Shown here: one piece after another, positions 50,619 to 61,707 of the stretch
Numbering within the stretch: position 1 is the first letter of the stretch
How the letters are laid out: every line of letters begins with the position of its first letter
Assembly: GCA_032433765.1 (NCBI GenBank)
Contig: JAVIAB010000159.1
Span: forward strand, 54,016,972 to 54,080,971
From: Megaustenia siamemsis
Lineage: Eukaryota > Mollusca > Gastropoda > Stylommatophora > Ariophantidae
Direction: 5' to 3'
Length of the DNA stretch: 64,000 bases
Program-made: the position numbers and the translations under genes
The notes under the pieces: model-generated
The model's input: the letters and a program-made list of their open reading frames with translations, nothing else
The model's database searches: none
What the model was told of the DNA's origin: nothing

Positions 50619-51029
50619 TGCTATTTTGTTACCAGTTTAGGTATTTCTCTAGTCTCCTGTGTCAATATCGCGAGCATTCTCCAACAACAACAAAAATAAA
50701 AAAACATCGCGTGTGCACTCAGTGAATCTCCGGAGAACGTTGCAGTCATCTGTAGAGTTAATGCCCATCTGAGCTCTAGTCTGATTCATTAAACATTACT
50801 GTGAACATGAAGCAAAAACATGTATGATTTTCTTGTTCTAGAACTTTTTGTTAAATTTTGACTCATCTCTTACATCTGTGTTTGTTTCTTATCATTGCCC
50901 TCTGTGGAACAATATCTTTGATTTTTCTTAGAGTGTAAATTAGTCATTTGTTCAGTATATATCATTTACATAAGATGATAAAGACACAATAATACTGACA
51001 TACAATTATCAATATTTAAATATTCTATA
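50619..51029. other. Spacer without recognised gene
   Basis: No conserved frame or repeat partner seen. Confidence 0.4.
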
Positions 51030-51270
51030 CATCCATGGAAACATGAAAAAGAGGTCTTAAATGAAATACAGAAACAGTCTTAACATATAGATGTGAATCA
51101 AGGACAATAGGACAACAGACAAGAAAATCAGTATGGAGACTGTAGAAATGCGGTTATACAGAAGACTGTTGAGAATATCACGGACAGCTAATGAGAGTAA
51201 TGAAAACGTTCTGAAAGAGGTCAAAGCAAAAAGAGAACTAATATCCAATATTAAGAAGAAACACTCTCGC
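51030..51270 (+). pseudogene. RTE-2-like C-terminal fragment
   Basis: Frame pieces ETVEMRLYRRLLRISRTANE and NVLKEVKAKRELISNI match the copy at 59344-59622 (VEMWFYRRMLRKPWTAKKSN). One stop-rich end is present. Confidence 0.75.
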
Positions 51271-51714
51271 TTTTATTAACATTTTCTTCTGTGCTCTGCA
51301 ATTCGTTGATGAAACTATTCCTCGGTTGAATTTATTCTTGTTCCTGAGTTATGTTGTTTCTGTTCTCTAGTCTTAATTTTCGTTCTAGAAAAAAAAACGT
51401 AGCTTCTTGTTCTGATGAATTTGTTTCCTCTTTCACCCTCCTTTTCATTCCTCTTTGCCACTTTGTAATTTTGTGTTCTGATACGGTGAGCTATCTTCCA
51501 TAGTGCTTAGAGTAGTTTCACATACTCTCTTTGTTGTTCGAGAATGTGAACTTTATTATGATGTTTTTTTTTCTTTTACTGTCGCTATTTATATGTTTTG
51601 TTTCTTTTCTTCTTCTTAATTCTTATCTTTACTTCTCAATTTAGCACCTTTTTAGAGGGTTTTGCTGAATACTTTAATGCCAAAACTCATAATCATCGTC
51701 TTCATTGATATATC

Positions 51715-53310
51715 CAAGTTAATAAACGACTTTGGATTGCCAAGTCTGAGAAGTTTGTTCTTAAAGCCTTTTCTCCATACCCTATCAAAAGCCTTCTCCA
51801 TGTCGACCCACACTGTCAGTGTGTGTTTCTTTTCTTGAAGAGCATCTTCTGTTTACTGTGCAATTTAGATGATCAGGTCTTCAGTTGATCTGTGCTGACG
51901 GAAACCACATTGTTGTGGTATGGTTTGATGTTTTGTCTCCAAATGCCACATGAGTCTTCTGTTGACCAACCTTTCCATGAGTTTGTTCAGGCAGATCAGT
52001 AAGCTAATTGGTTTGTAGCTAATTGGCTCCATTGGGTCTTTTCCATGTTTTAGGACGGGCACCTTAATAGCTTCTTTCCAGGTTGCCGGTATTTGACCTC
52101 TCTTCCAGCTGGCATTTGTTATGATTAGAAACTGGCCCTTGGCTTTCTGTCCAAGTTTTATGAGCATTTCATTGGTGATTCCATCTTTACCAGGGGAAAT
52201 CTTAAGCTTCAACCCTTTGAGGGCAACATCTAATTCTGTTGGTGTAAAGATGGTCGTCTAATGTTCTTCTTGTGCTAAATGCATGTGTTTTGCATCTCGA
52301 TTTTCATTTCTTGCAGCTTTCTGTTGGTCTGTTGGAATGTTTATTCTACTAATGTTTTTGTAAGTTTATGTCAGTAGATTTGCTGCCCTCTTTATGTGTG
52401 GATATTCTGATTGTGTGCTAATGTTATAAGAGGTCGACAGTTGTTTTCATCGCTTTGAGCTTTTGCGAGTTTCCAGAGTGTGTGTCCATTTTTGTCTAAA
52501 CGGAGGCTCTTTGTTTTGCCTTTCCATCTTTGTTTGGCTGAGATTTTGACCTCTCTTCTGTATTTGACAGAGTCCGCTTTATAGGCTGTGTTGCTCTCCA
52601 TGCTTTGTGATTTTTCAGCTAGTTCTCTGGCAGAGTTCAGTTCTCCTTCTAGGCTTTGTATTTCCTTGCTCCAGTATGGATTGAATGTTATTCTTGCTCC
52701 TCTATGAATTGATTCTTTAGCAGCTGTCATTATTCCATCTGTTATCTCCTCGATGATATTAATGACTTTCTTTCCATGGGTGTTGATAGGCGCAATATAA
52801 GCATCTGTGAGCCTGGCAAACATTTCCCAGTCTGCTCTCTTGTGGTGCCAGCGGGTAAGTTGTATTTGCAACTCCTGTCTGTGAGCAAGATCCACTGAAA
52901 GTTTGACTGGTCTATGGTCACTGTTGCCATGTTGTTCAGTACTATTCTGGCAATTATATTTGATATGTTTCCTGTTTCAAATGCTTGGTCGGAAGTTGAT
53001 GTTCTCCATCTTCTTGAGTAGAAGGTTGGGTGGTCCTCTCTAGAGTTTAAGAGGAATTGGTTGTCTTTTTCCCATTCTTCCACTTCTTCACCTCGAGAAT
53101 TGGATACCTTATATCCCCATCTTTCGGAGAGGCTGTTAAAGTCTCCTACTACCAGACACCTTGTATGTGTTATTTTCATTGACATCGGCCTCAGCAATTT
53201 CTCATTAGGACAGTATATGTTAACTATCCTTGTGTTAGTGGATTTGATGTATAGGTCTCTATATAGAGGGATGATATTCCCTCTATATATTTGATGTATA
53301 GGTCTCACTG
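51715..53310 (-). pseudogene. Nimbus/I-like element, endonuclease and RT N-terminus
   Basis: The minus strand encodes an endonuclease (53308-52742) with IVNIYCPNEKLL, CLVVGDFNSLSERWGY and HPTFYSRRWRTSTSDQAF. Next comes a linker (52895-52392, RITFNPYWSKEIQSLEGELN), then RT entry motifs (52212-51865, SPGKDGITNEML and SYKPISLLICLNKLMERLV) and motif A near 51790. It complements the copy at 1430-4560, which lacks the endonuclease. Stops separate the blocks. The 5' end abuts the 60-bp satellite. Confidence 0.82.
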
Positions 53311-53798
53311 TTCCACTAGTGGAAATGTTTAGAAGAAGGTCACACCTCTATATCTAGAGGCCGGTCACTGTTCCACTAGTGGACACGTTTAGAAGAAGGT
53401 CACGCCTCTATATCTAGAGGCCGGTCACTGTTCCACTAGTGGACACGTTTAGAAGAAAGTCACGCCTCTATATCTAGAGGCCGGCCACTGTTCCACTACA
53501 GGACACGTTTAGAAGAAGGTCACGCCTCTATATCTGGAGGCCGGCCACTGTTCCACTAGTGTACACGTTTAGAAGAAGGTCACGCCTCTATATCTAGAGG
53601 CCGGCCACTCTTCCACTAGTGGACACGTTTAGAAGAAGGTCACACCTCTATATCTAGAGGCCGGCCACTCTTCCACTAGTGGACACGTTTAGAAGAAGGT
53701 CACACCTCTATATCTAGAAGCCGGCCACTGTTCCACTAGTGGACACGTTTAGAAGAAGGTCACACCTCTATATCTAGATGCCGGCCACTGATCAACTA
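53311..53798. repeat. 60-bp satellite, left part
   Basis: Eight units of 60 bp: GGACACGTTTAGAAGAAGGT, CACGCCTCTATATCTAGAGG, CCGGCCACTGTTCCACTAGT. Each unit contains a perfect 10-bp palindrome CCACTAGTGG and the inverted repeat CCTCTA-TATC-TAGAGG. It is interrupted at 53799 by the transposon. Confidence 0.93.
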
Positions 53799-55880
53799 TA
53801 GCTCGTTTCAAATCATATGCCCAACTTTAAAAATCGATATCTTTTTAATCTCTTTTTGTAATTTTTTCAAAATTTGCATGTAAAGTTATAATGATTAGAA
53901 TCCAACAGGGAATTAATTTCATTAAAAAAAAACCATTGGTTATTATTGTTGCTTATTTGATTTATATAAATTTATAACGACCCATTGATGTAGTCAAAAC
54001 TTAGTGTTTACAGTATTTTAATTTAAAAATAGCGAGTTAAAATCCATACACGGTCAAATTTACGATTTTGCACGCTTTAAACGTGAGTTGTCTGACACAA
54101 TTAGACACTTGTAGTAAACAAGAGGCATTGTGTGTTCCATTTCCGTTCATTCATAGGTAAAGACGTGGAACGCTAACATTTAACATGAGTCTTAAAATGA
54201 AATTCTGCAGTTTACAAAACATCGCAATAAAAATGTATGACTATTTTTGCAAAGAGGCTAAACGAGGAAGATTATTTCATTATTTAGAAAACCCTGGGAA
54301 TAGGACAAGACACATTTTGGATTTATCTAAACGGTCATTTAATCGCTGGATTCAAGCACGTGACCGTCAATGTTCAAAATATACAAAATCACAAGGAAGA
54401 GCAAAAATGTTGGATAATTTCGACAGTGAACTTATTAGAAGTGAAATTCGCAAAATGTTGGGTATGAATGAAACTGTTACAATAAGAAAATTAAAAGTAT
54501 CGCTGAAAAAGAACAACAGTATTGAAATATCAAAGTCTACATTATGGAGGAATGTGAGAGCTGCAGGCTTTACATGGAGAAAGTATTCCAATGGACGAAA
54601 CATCATCTGTGAGAAGCCACATATAGTAGTCATGAGAAGCAAGTACTTACGTGAAGTAAAAGAGGTGCGCAAGCAAGGTTATGATATTGTGTACTTGGAT
54701 GAAACATGGATCAATGCTCACCACACTAATTAAAGGGAATGGCAGTCATCAGATGGAAAGATTAAGAGATTAATACCTAGCAGCAAAGGACAACATGGAC
54801 TAATACAGATTGAAGAGGTCATTTTTCTTTCAAAATCCATAGACAATCGGGATTATCACTCTGAGATGAATGGTCACATATTTAGACATTGGATTGAAAA
54901 TTCTGTTCTCCCATCACTAGATCGACCATCTTGCCTAATAATGGACAATGCAGCGAACCACAACATTGTTGCACTTGAAGATAAAGTCCCGACGTCATCC
55001 AGTACAAAAGATGCTATTAAGATATGGCTCACAAAGGAGTACATACAATTTAATAACATGTACTTAAAACCTGAATTACTATCTCTAGTAAAGCAAAAAC
55101 AGAGGACAAAGATTTTTCAAATAGATAAGATTATCCAAGAGCACGGTCATATAAGTTTGAGGCTGCCACCTTACCATGCTCATTTAAATCCAATAGAACT
55201 AATCTGGGCAAAATTAAAAGGACAAGTGGCAGATGAAAATACAACATTCAAAATATGCGATGTAAAGACTCTTGCTAATCTCGCTTTATTAAATATAGAC
55301 AAAGATTATTGGGCTAAATGTGAAGACCACGTCTTAAAACAGGAAGAGGAATATTGGAAAAATGATGGTTTGTGGAATGTTCAACCCCAAACAGTTATTA
55401 ATCTTTTAGACTCGTCTGATTCAGAATGAAAGTATATAGCCCCCACAATGTTGGCCCCTATATTACCTTAAATTAGTTCAACAAACGGTCCTTTTCAGGA
55501 CCATACAACTATGAAAATTGGACATACAGGTATACCTTGATATTATCGTCCGTCCTCGAACTGAGCAGACAATACTTCTCCTGGTGTTTTGTTTTATCCA
55601 GTTATTTCCCCATTACGGCCACGCCTTTACCTAGTGAAAATTAATCATAGACCAGCAACTACGGTAATTTCTATTCTTTAGGGCTTCACAATTTACAATT
55701 TTGACAAACATCAAAGAAATATCGCCGCTTTAAGAAAACTGCAGCTGCAAGATATTTGTTAAATATACATTTAAAGGGTCTTTTGCATTCTAATAACATT
55801 TGGAAAATTTAAAAAGTATTTAACAAACGGTTAGAGAGTAATAGCGTTTTGAAGTTGGGCATATGATTTGAAACGAGCTA
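53799..55880 (+). mobile_element. Tc1/mariner-superfamily DD83E transposon, copy 2 (Sailor-like)
   Basis: Perfect 29-bp terminal inverted repeats start TAGCTCGTTTCAAATCATAT and end GCCCAACTT. The TA target duplication is at 53797-53798 and 55881-55882. Joined flanks give CAACTAGTGGACAC, an intact satellite unit. The 2082-bp element is close to copy 1 at 5187-7299 throughout, including the non-coding ends. Confidence 0.94.
54185..55429 (+). pseudogene. DD83E transposase, copy 2 (one stop, 33-bp deletion)
   Basis: MSLKMKFCSLQN opens the frame. It continues through VYLDETWINAHH (first Asp) to an in-frame TAA at 54731-54733, where copy 1 has a Gln codon. A 33-bp in-frame deletion near 54795, between short GACA repeats, removes part of the segment after IPSSKGQ. 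The frame then runs through SCLIMDNA and LNPIELIWAK to DSSDSE and the stop. Residues between the second Asp and the Glu number 83. The lesions differ from those of copy 1, so the copies decayed independently. Likely inactive. Confidence 0.9.
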
Positions 55881-55882
55881 TA

Positions 55883-56215
55883 GTGGACACGTTTAGAAGA
55901 AGGTCACGCTTCTATATCTAGATGCCGACCACTGATCAACTAGAGGACACGTTTAGAAGAAGGTCACACCTCTATATCTAGAGGCCGGCCACTGATCAAC
56001 TAGTGGACACGTTTAAAAGAAGGTCACACATCTATATCTAGATGTTGGCGACTGTTCCACTATTGGACACGCTTAAAAGATGGTCACGCATCTATATCTA
56101 GAGGCTGGCGACTGTTCCACTATTGGACACGTTTAAAAGAAGGTCACGCCTCTATATCTAGAGTTTGGTCACTGTTCCACTAGTGGACACGCTTAAAAGA
56201 AGATCAAGCCGTTTA
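55883..56215. repeat. 60-bp satellite, right part
   Basis: Five to six more diverged units (CACTGATCAACTAG and ACTGTTCCACTATTGG variants) continue the array after the transposon. Confidence 0.9.
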
Positions 56216-56239
56216 CACCTAGACGACAGATGGATAGTG

Positions 56240-56505
56240 CCTAAGCTTACTCCATGTATGAATCCACTGTTCATATTATCAAAGATGGGTTAACTTACAT
56301 TGAACCAGCAGTGAATGAAAATACCCTCCAATATTTTGTTTATAATTCCTTCCAAGCTATGGCAACGTATTTTCCTTAGACATCTATTATTTTCAACGTT
56401 GTTTCTATGTCTCTTCTTGTATCCCAGCTCTCACACGCATATGTAAGGGCTGATTGTACATTTGATTTGAATAGTCTAAGTTTTGTTTTATTTAAAAAAG
56501 CTATT
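56240..56505 (-). pseudogene. LINE RT fragment replacing the exon 1 position of locus 2
   Basis: The minus strand reads TKLRLFKSNVQSALTYACES and RRDIETTLKIIDV, the thumb-region pattern of LINE RTs, with stops after it. Homology to receptor intron 1 starts immediately to its right, at about 56510. Confidence 0.6.
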
Positions 56506-56509
56506 AATA

Positions 56510-56920
56510 AAGTTATTTTAGCTACAATTATTATCAATCTGACATTCTACAGCAGTGGTCTTGTGTAAGTTGCAGAGTGATAAGAGTGATGGCAAAAATA
56601 TTTTCGTTCGATCACTATTTGTTTTATACCCAAGTCGGTCATTATCATCATAAAGTATCATATCTGCTGGCGTAGGTGATCTTATCTCCACAGCTTTCGA
56701 TCTCGACAGTTGATGTAAATCGGTTCAGTAAGGTTTGCCCTTAACACAGAGGTGACAGAATAGTACTGGAATACCCATCCATTAATCGTTGTCTGTTTCT
56801 TCATCTACACTTTCAACTTCACGTCCCTCTTCTCGCAAATTTAATGCATTTCTTGTGTGTGCCCAAAAGCATATAAATGGAACAAGTCTCACATTAGTGG
56901 AGTGATTCACTATACAAATG
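56510..56920. other. Intron block of receptor paralogue 2
   Basis: Collinear with 14340-15017. It lacks the insertion found at 15018-16101 in locus 1. Confidence 0.75.
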
Positions 56921-57139
56921 ACGTGATGCTCGCAACTGCGAAGTTCACAAACACGTAACCATGATCAGATTGCTGAACAGATAATGTTTAAACGTAAAAG
57001 AAATGTGTGGCTGCAAGTCTGATGGCAGATTATAATATTTGTTATCATGAATAGTGTCTTTGTATTCTTTGATTGTAAAAATAGTGATGGTTTGAAATGT
57101 ATTCTTGACAATAAGAAATATAACAGAGCAAAAATTAGC

Positions 57140-57668
57140 TGTAAGAAGAGAAACGGCGTACACTATTTGACTGTAAGGAGACCAACAGCGTACACTACTT
57201 GACTAAAAGAAGAGAGACAGCGTACACTACTTGACTAAAAGAAGAGAGACAGCGTGCACTACTTGACTAAAAGAAGAGAGACGGCGTACACTACTTGACT
57301 AAAAGAAGAGAGACAGTGTACACTACTTGACTAAAAGAAGAGAGACAGCGTACACTACTTGACTAAAAGAAGAGAGACAGCGTACATTATTTGACTGTAA
57401 GGAGACCAACAGCGTACACTACTTGACTAAAAGAAGAGAGACAGCGTACACTACTTGACTAAAAAAGAGAGACAGCGTACATTACTTGACTACAAGAAGA
57501 GAGACAGCGTACACTATTTGACTAAAAGAAGAGAGACAGCATACACTACTTGACTAAAAGAAGAGAGACAGCGTACACTACTTGACTAAAAGAAGAGAGA
57601 CAGCGTACACTACTTGACTAAAAGAAGAGAGACAGCGTACACTACTTGACTTTAAGAAGGGAGACATT
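57140..57668. repeat. 32-bp minisatellite
   Basis: About 16 units of AGACAGCGTACACTACTTGA followed by CTAAAAGAAGAG. A few variants have TGTAAGGAGACCAAC. A short related stretch occurs at 24164-24225. Confidence 0.92.
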
Positions 57669-57764
57669 TTCTCAAAAAAAAAACGGACTTCACATTATCA
57701 TATTACAACATAAAAAACAAATATTACAGAAATGTTTTATATATCAACAAGTGTAGAGTTTAAT

Positions 57765-58155
57765 TAAAACCATAATGTGCTCAACCGCCGTGCCAGTGGA
57801 ATCATCCGAATTAAAAAATATTCTCATTGAAGGATCCAAACAAAGAACGACAGTTGTATTCTCCACCATAGCAGCTACAGCACACATCAAAAGACATAAG
57901 GCCAAGCGGCAAAGAAAGTGAACGCAGCTGAATTGTCCTTCCTCATGCGATATTATCATTCATCGTTAGCATTCAGAATATCGAAATACGATCCGGATAA
58001 AAAAAAAACAGCTGACGAAGTGCACAGAGCATTAAACTCAGTAGCTCCAGCAGCAAGCAGATCTTGGAACATGAGGAAACTGCAACAAGAAACACTTTTC
58101 AGACTATGCCTCAATGGTCCATGCCGCCTATCCGCCATATTGACAGGTATTCCAT
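57765..58155 (+). repeat. Dispersed ~400-bp repeat, copy in locus 2
   Basis: Matches 42085-42515: GTGCCAGTGGAATCATCCGA, ATATCGAAATACGATCCGGA, GCCGCCTATCCGCCATATTG. Confidence 0.75.
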
Positions 58156-58336
58156 GATGGCGTCTATTGCAAACAACACAGAACACACTATTGAGCACAC
58201 TGTAGAGGATCTCAGATCACATGCACGTAATCCGCTTCACCGGCCAAGATCTCAACAGTGGAACTCCCCATCTATACACGTATCTGCATTGGATGATAGA
58301 ATTAAAGCAATTTTTTTGGAGAAATTAAACATTAAT

Positions 58337-58407
58337 TCCAACAGAGTAGAATGGCGATCCATGGTAGCCAACCTTCGTTGCGAAGAAGGCTCTCGATGAT
58401 GATGATG
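58337..58407 (+). mobile_element. Ultra-short (71-bp) RTE-1 insertion
   Basis: Contains only the last codons and tail of RTE-1: AGAATGGCGATCCATGGTAG, CCAACCTTCGTTGC, (GAT)n. It interrupts ATTAATGGCAAGGATC, which is continuous in locus 1 at 30910. A 3-bp AAT may be the target duplication. It therefore inserted after the locus duplication. Confidence 0.8.
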
Positions 58408-58986
58408 AATGGCAAGGATCTGCGAATCATTACCATACATGTTCTGGAAACAAAACAACAGGCATAAGAATTAGCAACGAAACAGAAAAGTTCCAATCAT
58501 TTAAAACAAGGAATCAGACAAGGATGAATGCAGTTCCCGGATTTGTTTGCACTTTCATTCTTTCATTAGTGCTGTCTCCGCATCGAAGGTTGGCTACCAT
58601 GGAGCGCTATTCCGCTCTGCATCTTGCTCTGATGGTGCAGATTGGTATAGGCTGACTGTCTATTTTCTATGTAACTCGGCCATGCTAGTCTTGGCTTGCC
58701 TTTATTGCCGTGTATTTTCCCTCCCAATATTGCATCTAATAGGCTGTTGTGCCTTTTATCATGCCTCAAAAATTTAATTTGAATTGTTCTAATTGTGTTT
58801 AGTTGTTCTCTTTTAATTTATAGTTTTAAAGGGAATATTAAAAAGATATAACATTGTGCTATTCTTAGTTTTAGGCCTGGTGTTATTTGTTTTGATGTTA
58901 GTATAATTTTTATTGTATTAAAATTACTTTCTACCATTCATATTCTTTCGTTTATTTCAATTTTCTATTTTCCCTCATGATTATAG

Positions 58987-59830
58987 AAAGAAATTACGAC
59001 GGTGGTTTTCTGTTGCCTTCCGTCAGTTTGTTTACGGTTGACTCCGCTAGCCTTTGATTAAAAAGTCTCACCCACAAGGCAGTGGGGTAAATTATGTAAA
59101 ACATGTTAACTTTTACAGCTTTGACTACTTGACTTATTTTAGCTACAATTATTATCAATCTGACATTCTACAACATATATATATTTTATATTATAAATAA
59201 AGACAAGTGGAACAATATTAAAACAGGTAAATGAATTTAAATATTTTGGAACTTTGTTAACCTCACACGGAAGATGTACAAAAGAGGTGAGATGTAGAAT
59301 GACTCAGGCAAAATCAGCTTTCCAAAAAGTGAATAAAAAATGAATGAAAATACTATGCAATCCATTTTTGACAATAGAAACAAGAAAAAGAGTTCTTAAA
59401 TGTTACGCAGAGCCAGTCTTAACATATGGATGCGAGTCATGGACAATAGGACAACAGACAAGAAAATCACTGGAGTCTGTAGAAATGTGGTTTTACAGAA
59501 GAATGTTGAGAAAACCATGGACAGCCAAGAAGAGTAATGAAGAGATTCTGAGAGAGGTCAAAGCAAAAGGAGAGCTAATTTCCAATGTTATGAAGCGACA
59601 ATCATCATTTTTGGCCATGTAATGAGAAGAGAACAACTTGAATATATTGTAACAAATGAAAAATTGAGGGACGAAGAGATAGAGGGAAGCAAAGAGAAAA
59701 GATAACAGACTGCTTAAGAGAATGGCTTGGCAGAAGGTCAGCGACAGAAATGATAAATAGCTGCCGAGATAGAAAGTTGTGGAGAAACATGATCACCTAC
59801 GCCACTAGGCCCGCTACTTGATGATAATGA
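58987..59830 (+). mobile_element. RTE-2-like insertion into RTE-1 (third nesting level)
   Basis: A ~19-bp imperfect duplication, TTTTCCCTCATGATTATAG at 58968-58986 and TTTTCCTTCATTGATTATAG at 59831-59850, brackets 844 bp. The 3' part encodes an RTE-2-like C-terminus: FKYFGTLLTSHGRCTKEV, LTYGCESWTIGQQTRKSLES, FYRRMLRKPWTAKKSNEEIL, then in other frames RDRGKQREKITDCLREWL and RKLWRNMITYATRPAT, with a TGATGATAATGA tail. The 5' 230 bp is unrecognised and includes 40 bases also found at 14345 and 56515. Confidence 0.75.
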
Positions 59831-60183
59831 TTTTCCTTCATTGATTATAGTATGTCCAAGGTAGTTGTAGTTGTGAACTGACTCCCGGTCTAATCTTTCA
59901 ATTTTGATAACCACTTGTCGGTTTTGAGCATTATCTTTGTTTATGATCATAGTTTTAGTCTTTTTTTAATATTCATATCTAATGCATATTTTTTTTATTC
60001 GTTATGCTTTGTTCATTAAATAATTGTTTTAGATCTTTAGGATTTACTGCTCGTAATGCAGTATCATCAGCATATCTGATGATATTTATTTTTTTTTCCA
60101 TTAATGTTTAGGCCTGCATTTCTGTGATGTTTTTAAAGATTTGCTCAGTGTATAGATTGAACAAACTTGGTGATAGGATACAT

Positions 60184-60400
60184 TGGTAACAAATAATAAT
60201 AAATACATATTAGTATATAGGGGACTTCCGTGGCGATAATAGGGAATAATAGAACAAAGAAGTATGTGTTAGCACTCGGAAAAATTGACAAACAACAAGA
60301 GAAAAAAACGAAGAACAATATATGGTCCGAAGCGGGATCGAACCCGTACTCCCTGTCACCGCGCCTTGCCACGAGAAGCCGAACGCTTGGCACATCCTCT
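60184..60400 (-). mobile_element. SINE (family S2) with 13-bp target duplication
   Basis: TGATAGGATACAT is present at 60171-60183 and 60401-60413. On the minus strand the insert starts in a tRNA-like head (CCAAGCGTTCGGCTTCTCGT), has a B box GGTTCGATCCC, and ends TTATTATTATTTGTTACC. It is the free counterpart of the segment inside the 438-bp satellite. Confidence 0.88.
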
Positions 60401-60606
60401 TGATAGGATACATCCTCTTTTTATATCAATGGATGTAGAGTTCTGGTTTCACTTTACTGCGAAAATATTAAGAGATCCATAGCAGATATAAAATGAATTG
60501 AAGTCAACGGTCACAACATAAATGATTAGTGATATGCGGATGACTCAGTGTTAATAGCAGAGACAAAGAATGAACTACAAGAAATAATAGACATTAAGCT
60601 AAAGGT

Positions 60607-60890
60607 AAAGTACGAGACTTGAATCGGGGTCTTAGCACGCGACTTTTCACCCATGTGTGCTCGGTCACCTATCCAGAAATATTTGAGACTACTTGATAGT
60701 GCTGTTTCTAGCATCAAAACGCAGGATGCGAAGCGGCATTCCTCACTTTCCCAGAGCGCTACCAAGTGACCGAGGGGGTATTTTTTTCCAACCACGAGTA
60801 CAACTGACACCGCTTCCAGCAGGAATTGAACACGAGTTGTCAGACCGTCAGCAGCTTAGTCGGGCGGTTTTCCCATCTAGGCTAGAGAGA
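60607..60890 (-). mobile_element. tRNA-derived SINE (family S1), locus 2
   Basis: Paralogous to 32150-32478: AAAGTACGAGACTTGAATCG at its left end, CCAACCACGAGTACAA in the middle, CATCTAGGCTA at its right. The A and B boxes are more worn than in locus 1. Confidence 0.7.
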
Positions 60891-61248
60891 ACACTCGTAA
60901 TAGTAAAAGAAAGCAACAAGAAAGGTCTCAGTGTGAATAGTAAGAATGCAGAAGTAAAAGTCATATTAAAGAAACAGTTATCACTATTATGCAGAGTAAC
61001 AAAAAACAGGACAAATCTGAAACAAGTGCAGCTCGTAATATACTTACGCACAATATTAACAAAAGATGGAAGATGCATCACAGAAATAAAAAGCAGCTTA
61101 GCCCAGGATAAAATAACATTTCAGAAAATGAAAAACATTTTATGCAACAAATCTGTTCCAATAGAAAAATGAAAGAGAGTTCATCGGTGCAATATATCGT
61201 CAGTTCTTATTTATAGAGGTATTTTTGTGGTGTTCTTTATTGTACCAG

Positions 61249-61274
61249 CTGAAGTTCTACCTGAACGAAACGTC
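61249..61274 (+). ncRNA. Hammerhead-ribozyme-like motif, locus 2
   Basis: CTGAA, stem GTTC-TACCT-GAAC, GAAACGTC. Compared with GGCC/GGCC at 18223, both strands of the stem changed together, so base pairing is kept. This suggests selection on RNA structure in the family. It marks a Penelope-type terminal repeat remnant just upstream of receptor gene 2. Confidence 0.5.
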
Positions 61275-61385
61275 TCTCTCTCTCTCTCTCTGCGATCAAG
61301 TCTCAATCGGAGTAGGATTCCAGACTCTCTCATGAAGTCTGTTTAAGTGATTCGATTGTCCAACATAATTTCTCTTTCAGAAAAT
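61275..61385 (-). mobile_element. Short Nimbus-like 3' end insertion
   Basis: (CT)n followed by GGAGTAGGATTCCAGACTCT and CTCATGAAGTCTGTTTAAG, the same 3' terminus as at 1433-1549. Locus 1 lacks it at the equivalent place (about 32543), so it is another post-duplication insertion, about 110 bp long. Confidence 0.75.
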
Positions 61386-61707
61386 GTCATTCTACTTTTG
61401 CTTAGTTTCTCACCTAAGTAATGTTGCTGCTACCATACCACTTTTCCTTCTTTATTGTTAACTTTCAGCTTTAAACTCAGATGTTGTCTCTGTATCATAG
61501 ACGTGTGTACTTCATGTCTAGGACATTAGAACCAAACATGAAGTCTTGGTAACTATTAATTAACTAATAACGCCCCAATTGTATTAATTATTGTAAGAAA
61601 AAAGTGCATAACTAATTGTACTAAATCATGCATTTGTACATATGGTTATACTTTAGTTTTCGCTATATTCAAGTCCACTTTAATTAACCAAGAATGTGTT
61701 GTTGCAG

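Larger units (their letters stand above)
58556..60446 (-). mobile_element. RTE-1 copy nested in RTE-2 relic (locus 2)
   Basis: Same insertion as 31060-31991. It is flanked by TTTGCACTTT (58546-58555) and TTTCACTTT (60447-60455), and enlarged by two later insertions (58987-59830 and 60184-60400). Minus-strand remnants include IINKDNAQNRQVVIKIE. Confidence 0.85.
58317..61190 (+). pseudogene. RTE-2 relic of locus 2, host of nested insertions
   Basis: Starts at GAGAAATTAAACATTAAT, matching 30896 in locus 1. Host pieces: 58411-58545 (HVLETKQQ and RQG remnants), 60456-60600 (YADDSVLIAETKNELQ, RT motif C) and 60893-61190 (GLSVNSKNAEVKVILKKQ, LTKDGRCITEIK, FQKMKNILCNK). They are separated by RTE-1, SINE and further LINE insertions. 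Decayed. Confidence 0.75.

Noticed and set aside
47773..50640. Six copies of a 144-codon frame that could look like a gene family
   Set aside because: They are the same 438-bp satellite unit and run through a SINE tRNA-like head. Frames on both strands are open equally and there are no start or splice signals.
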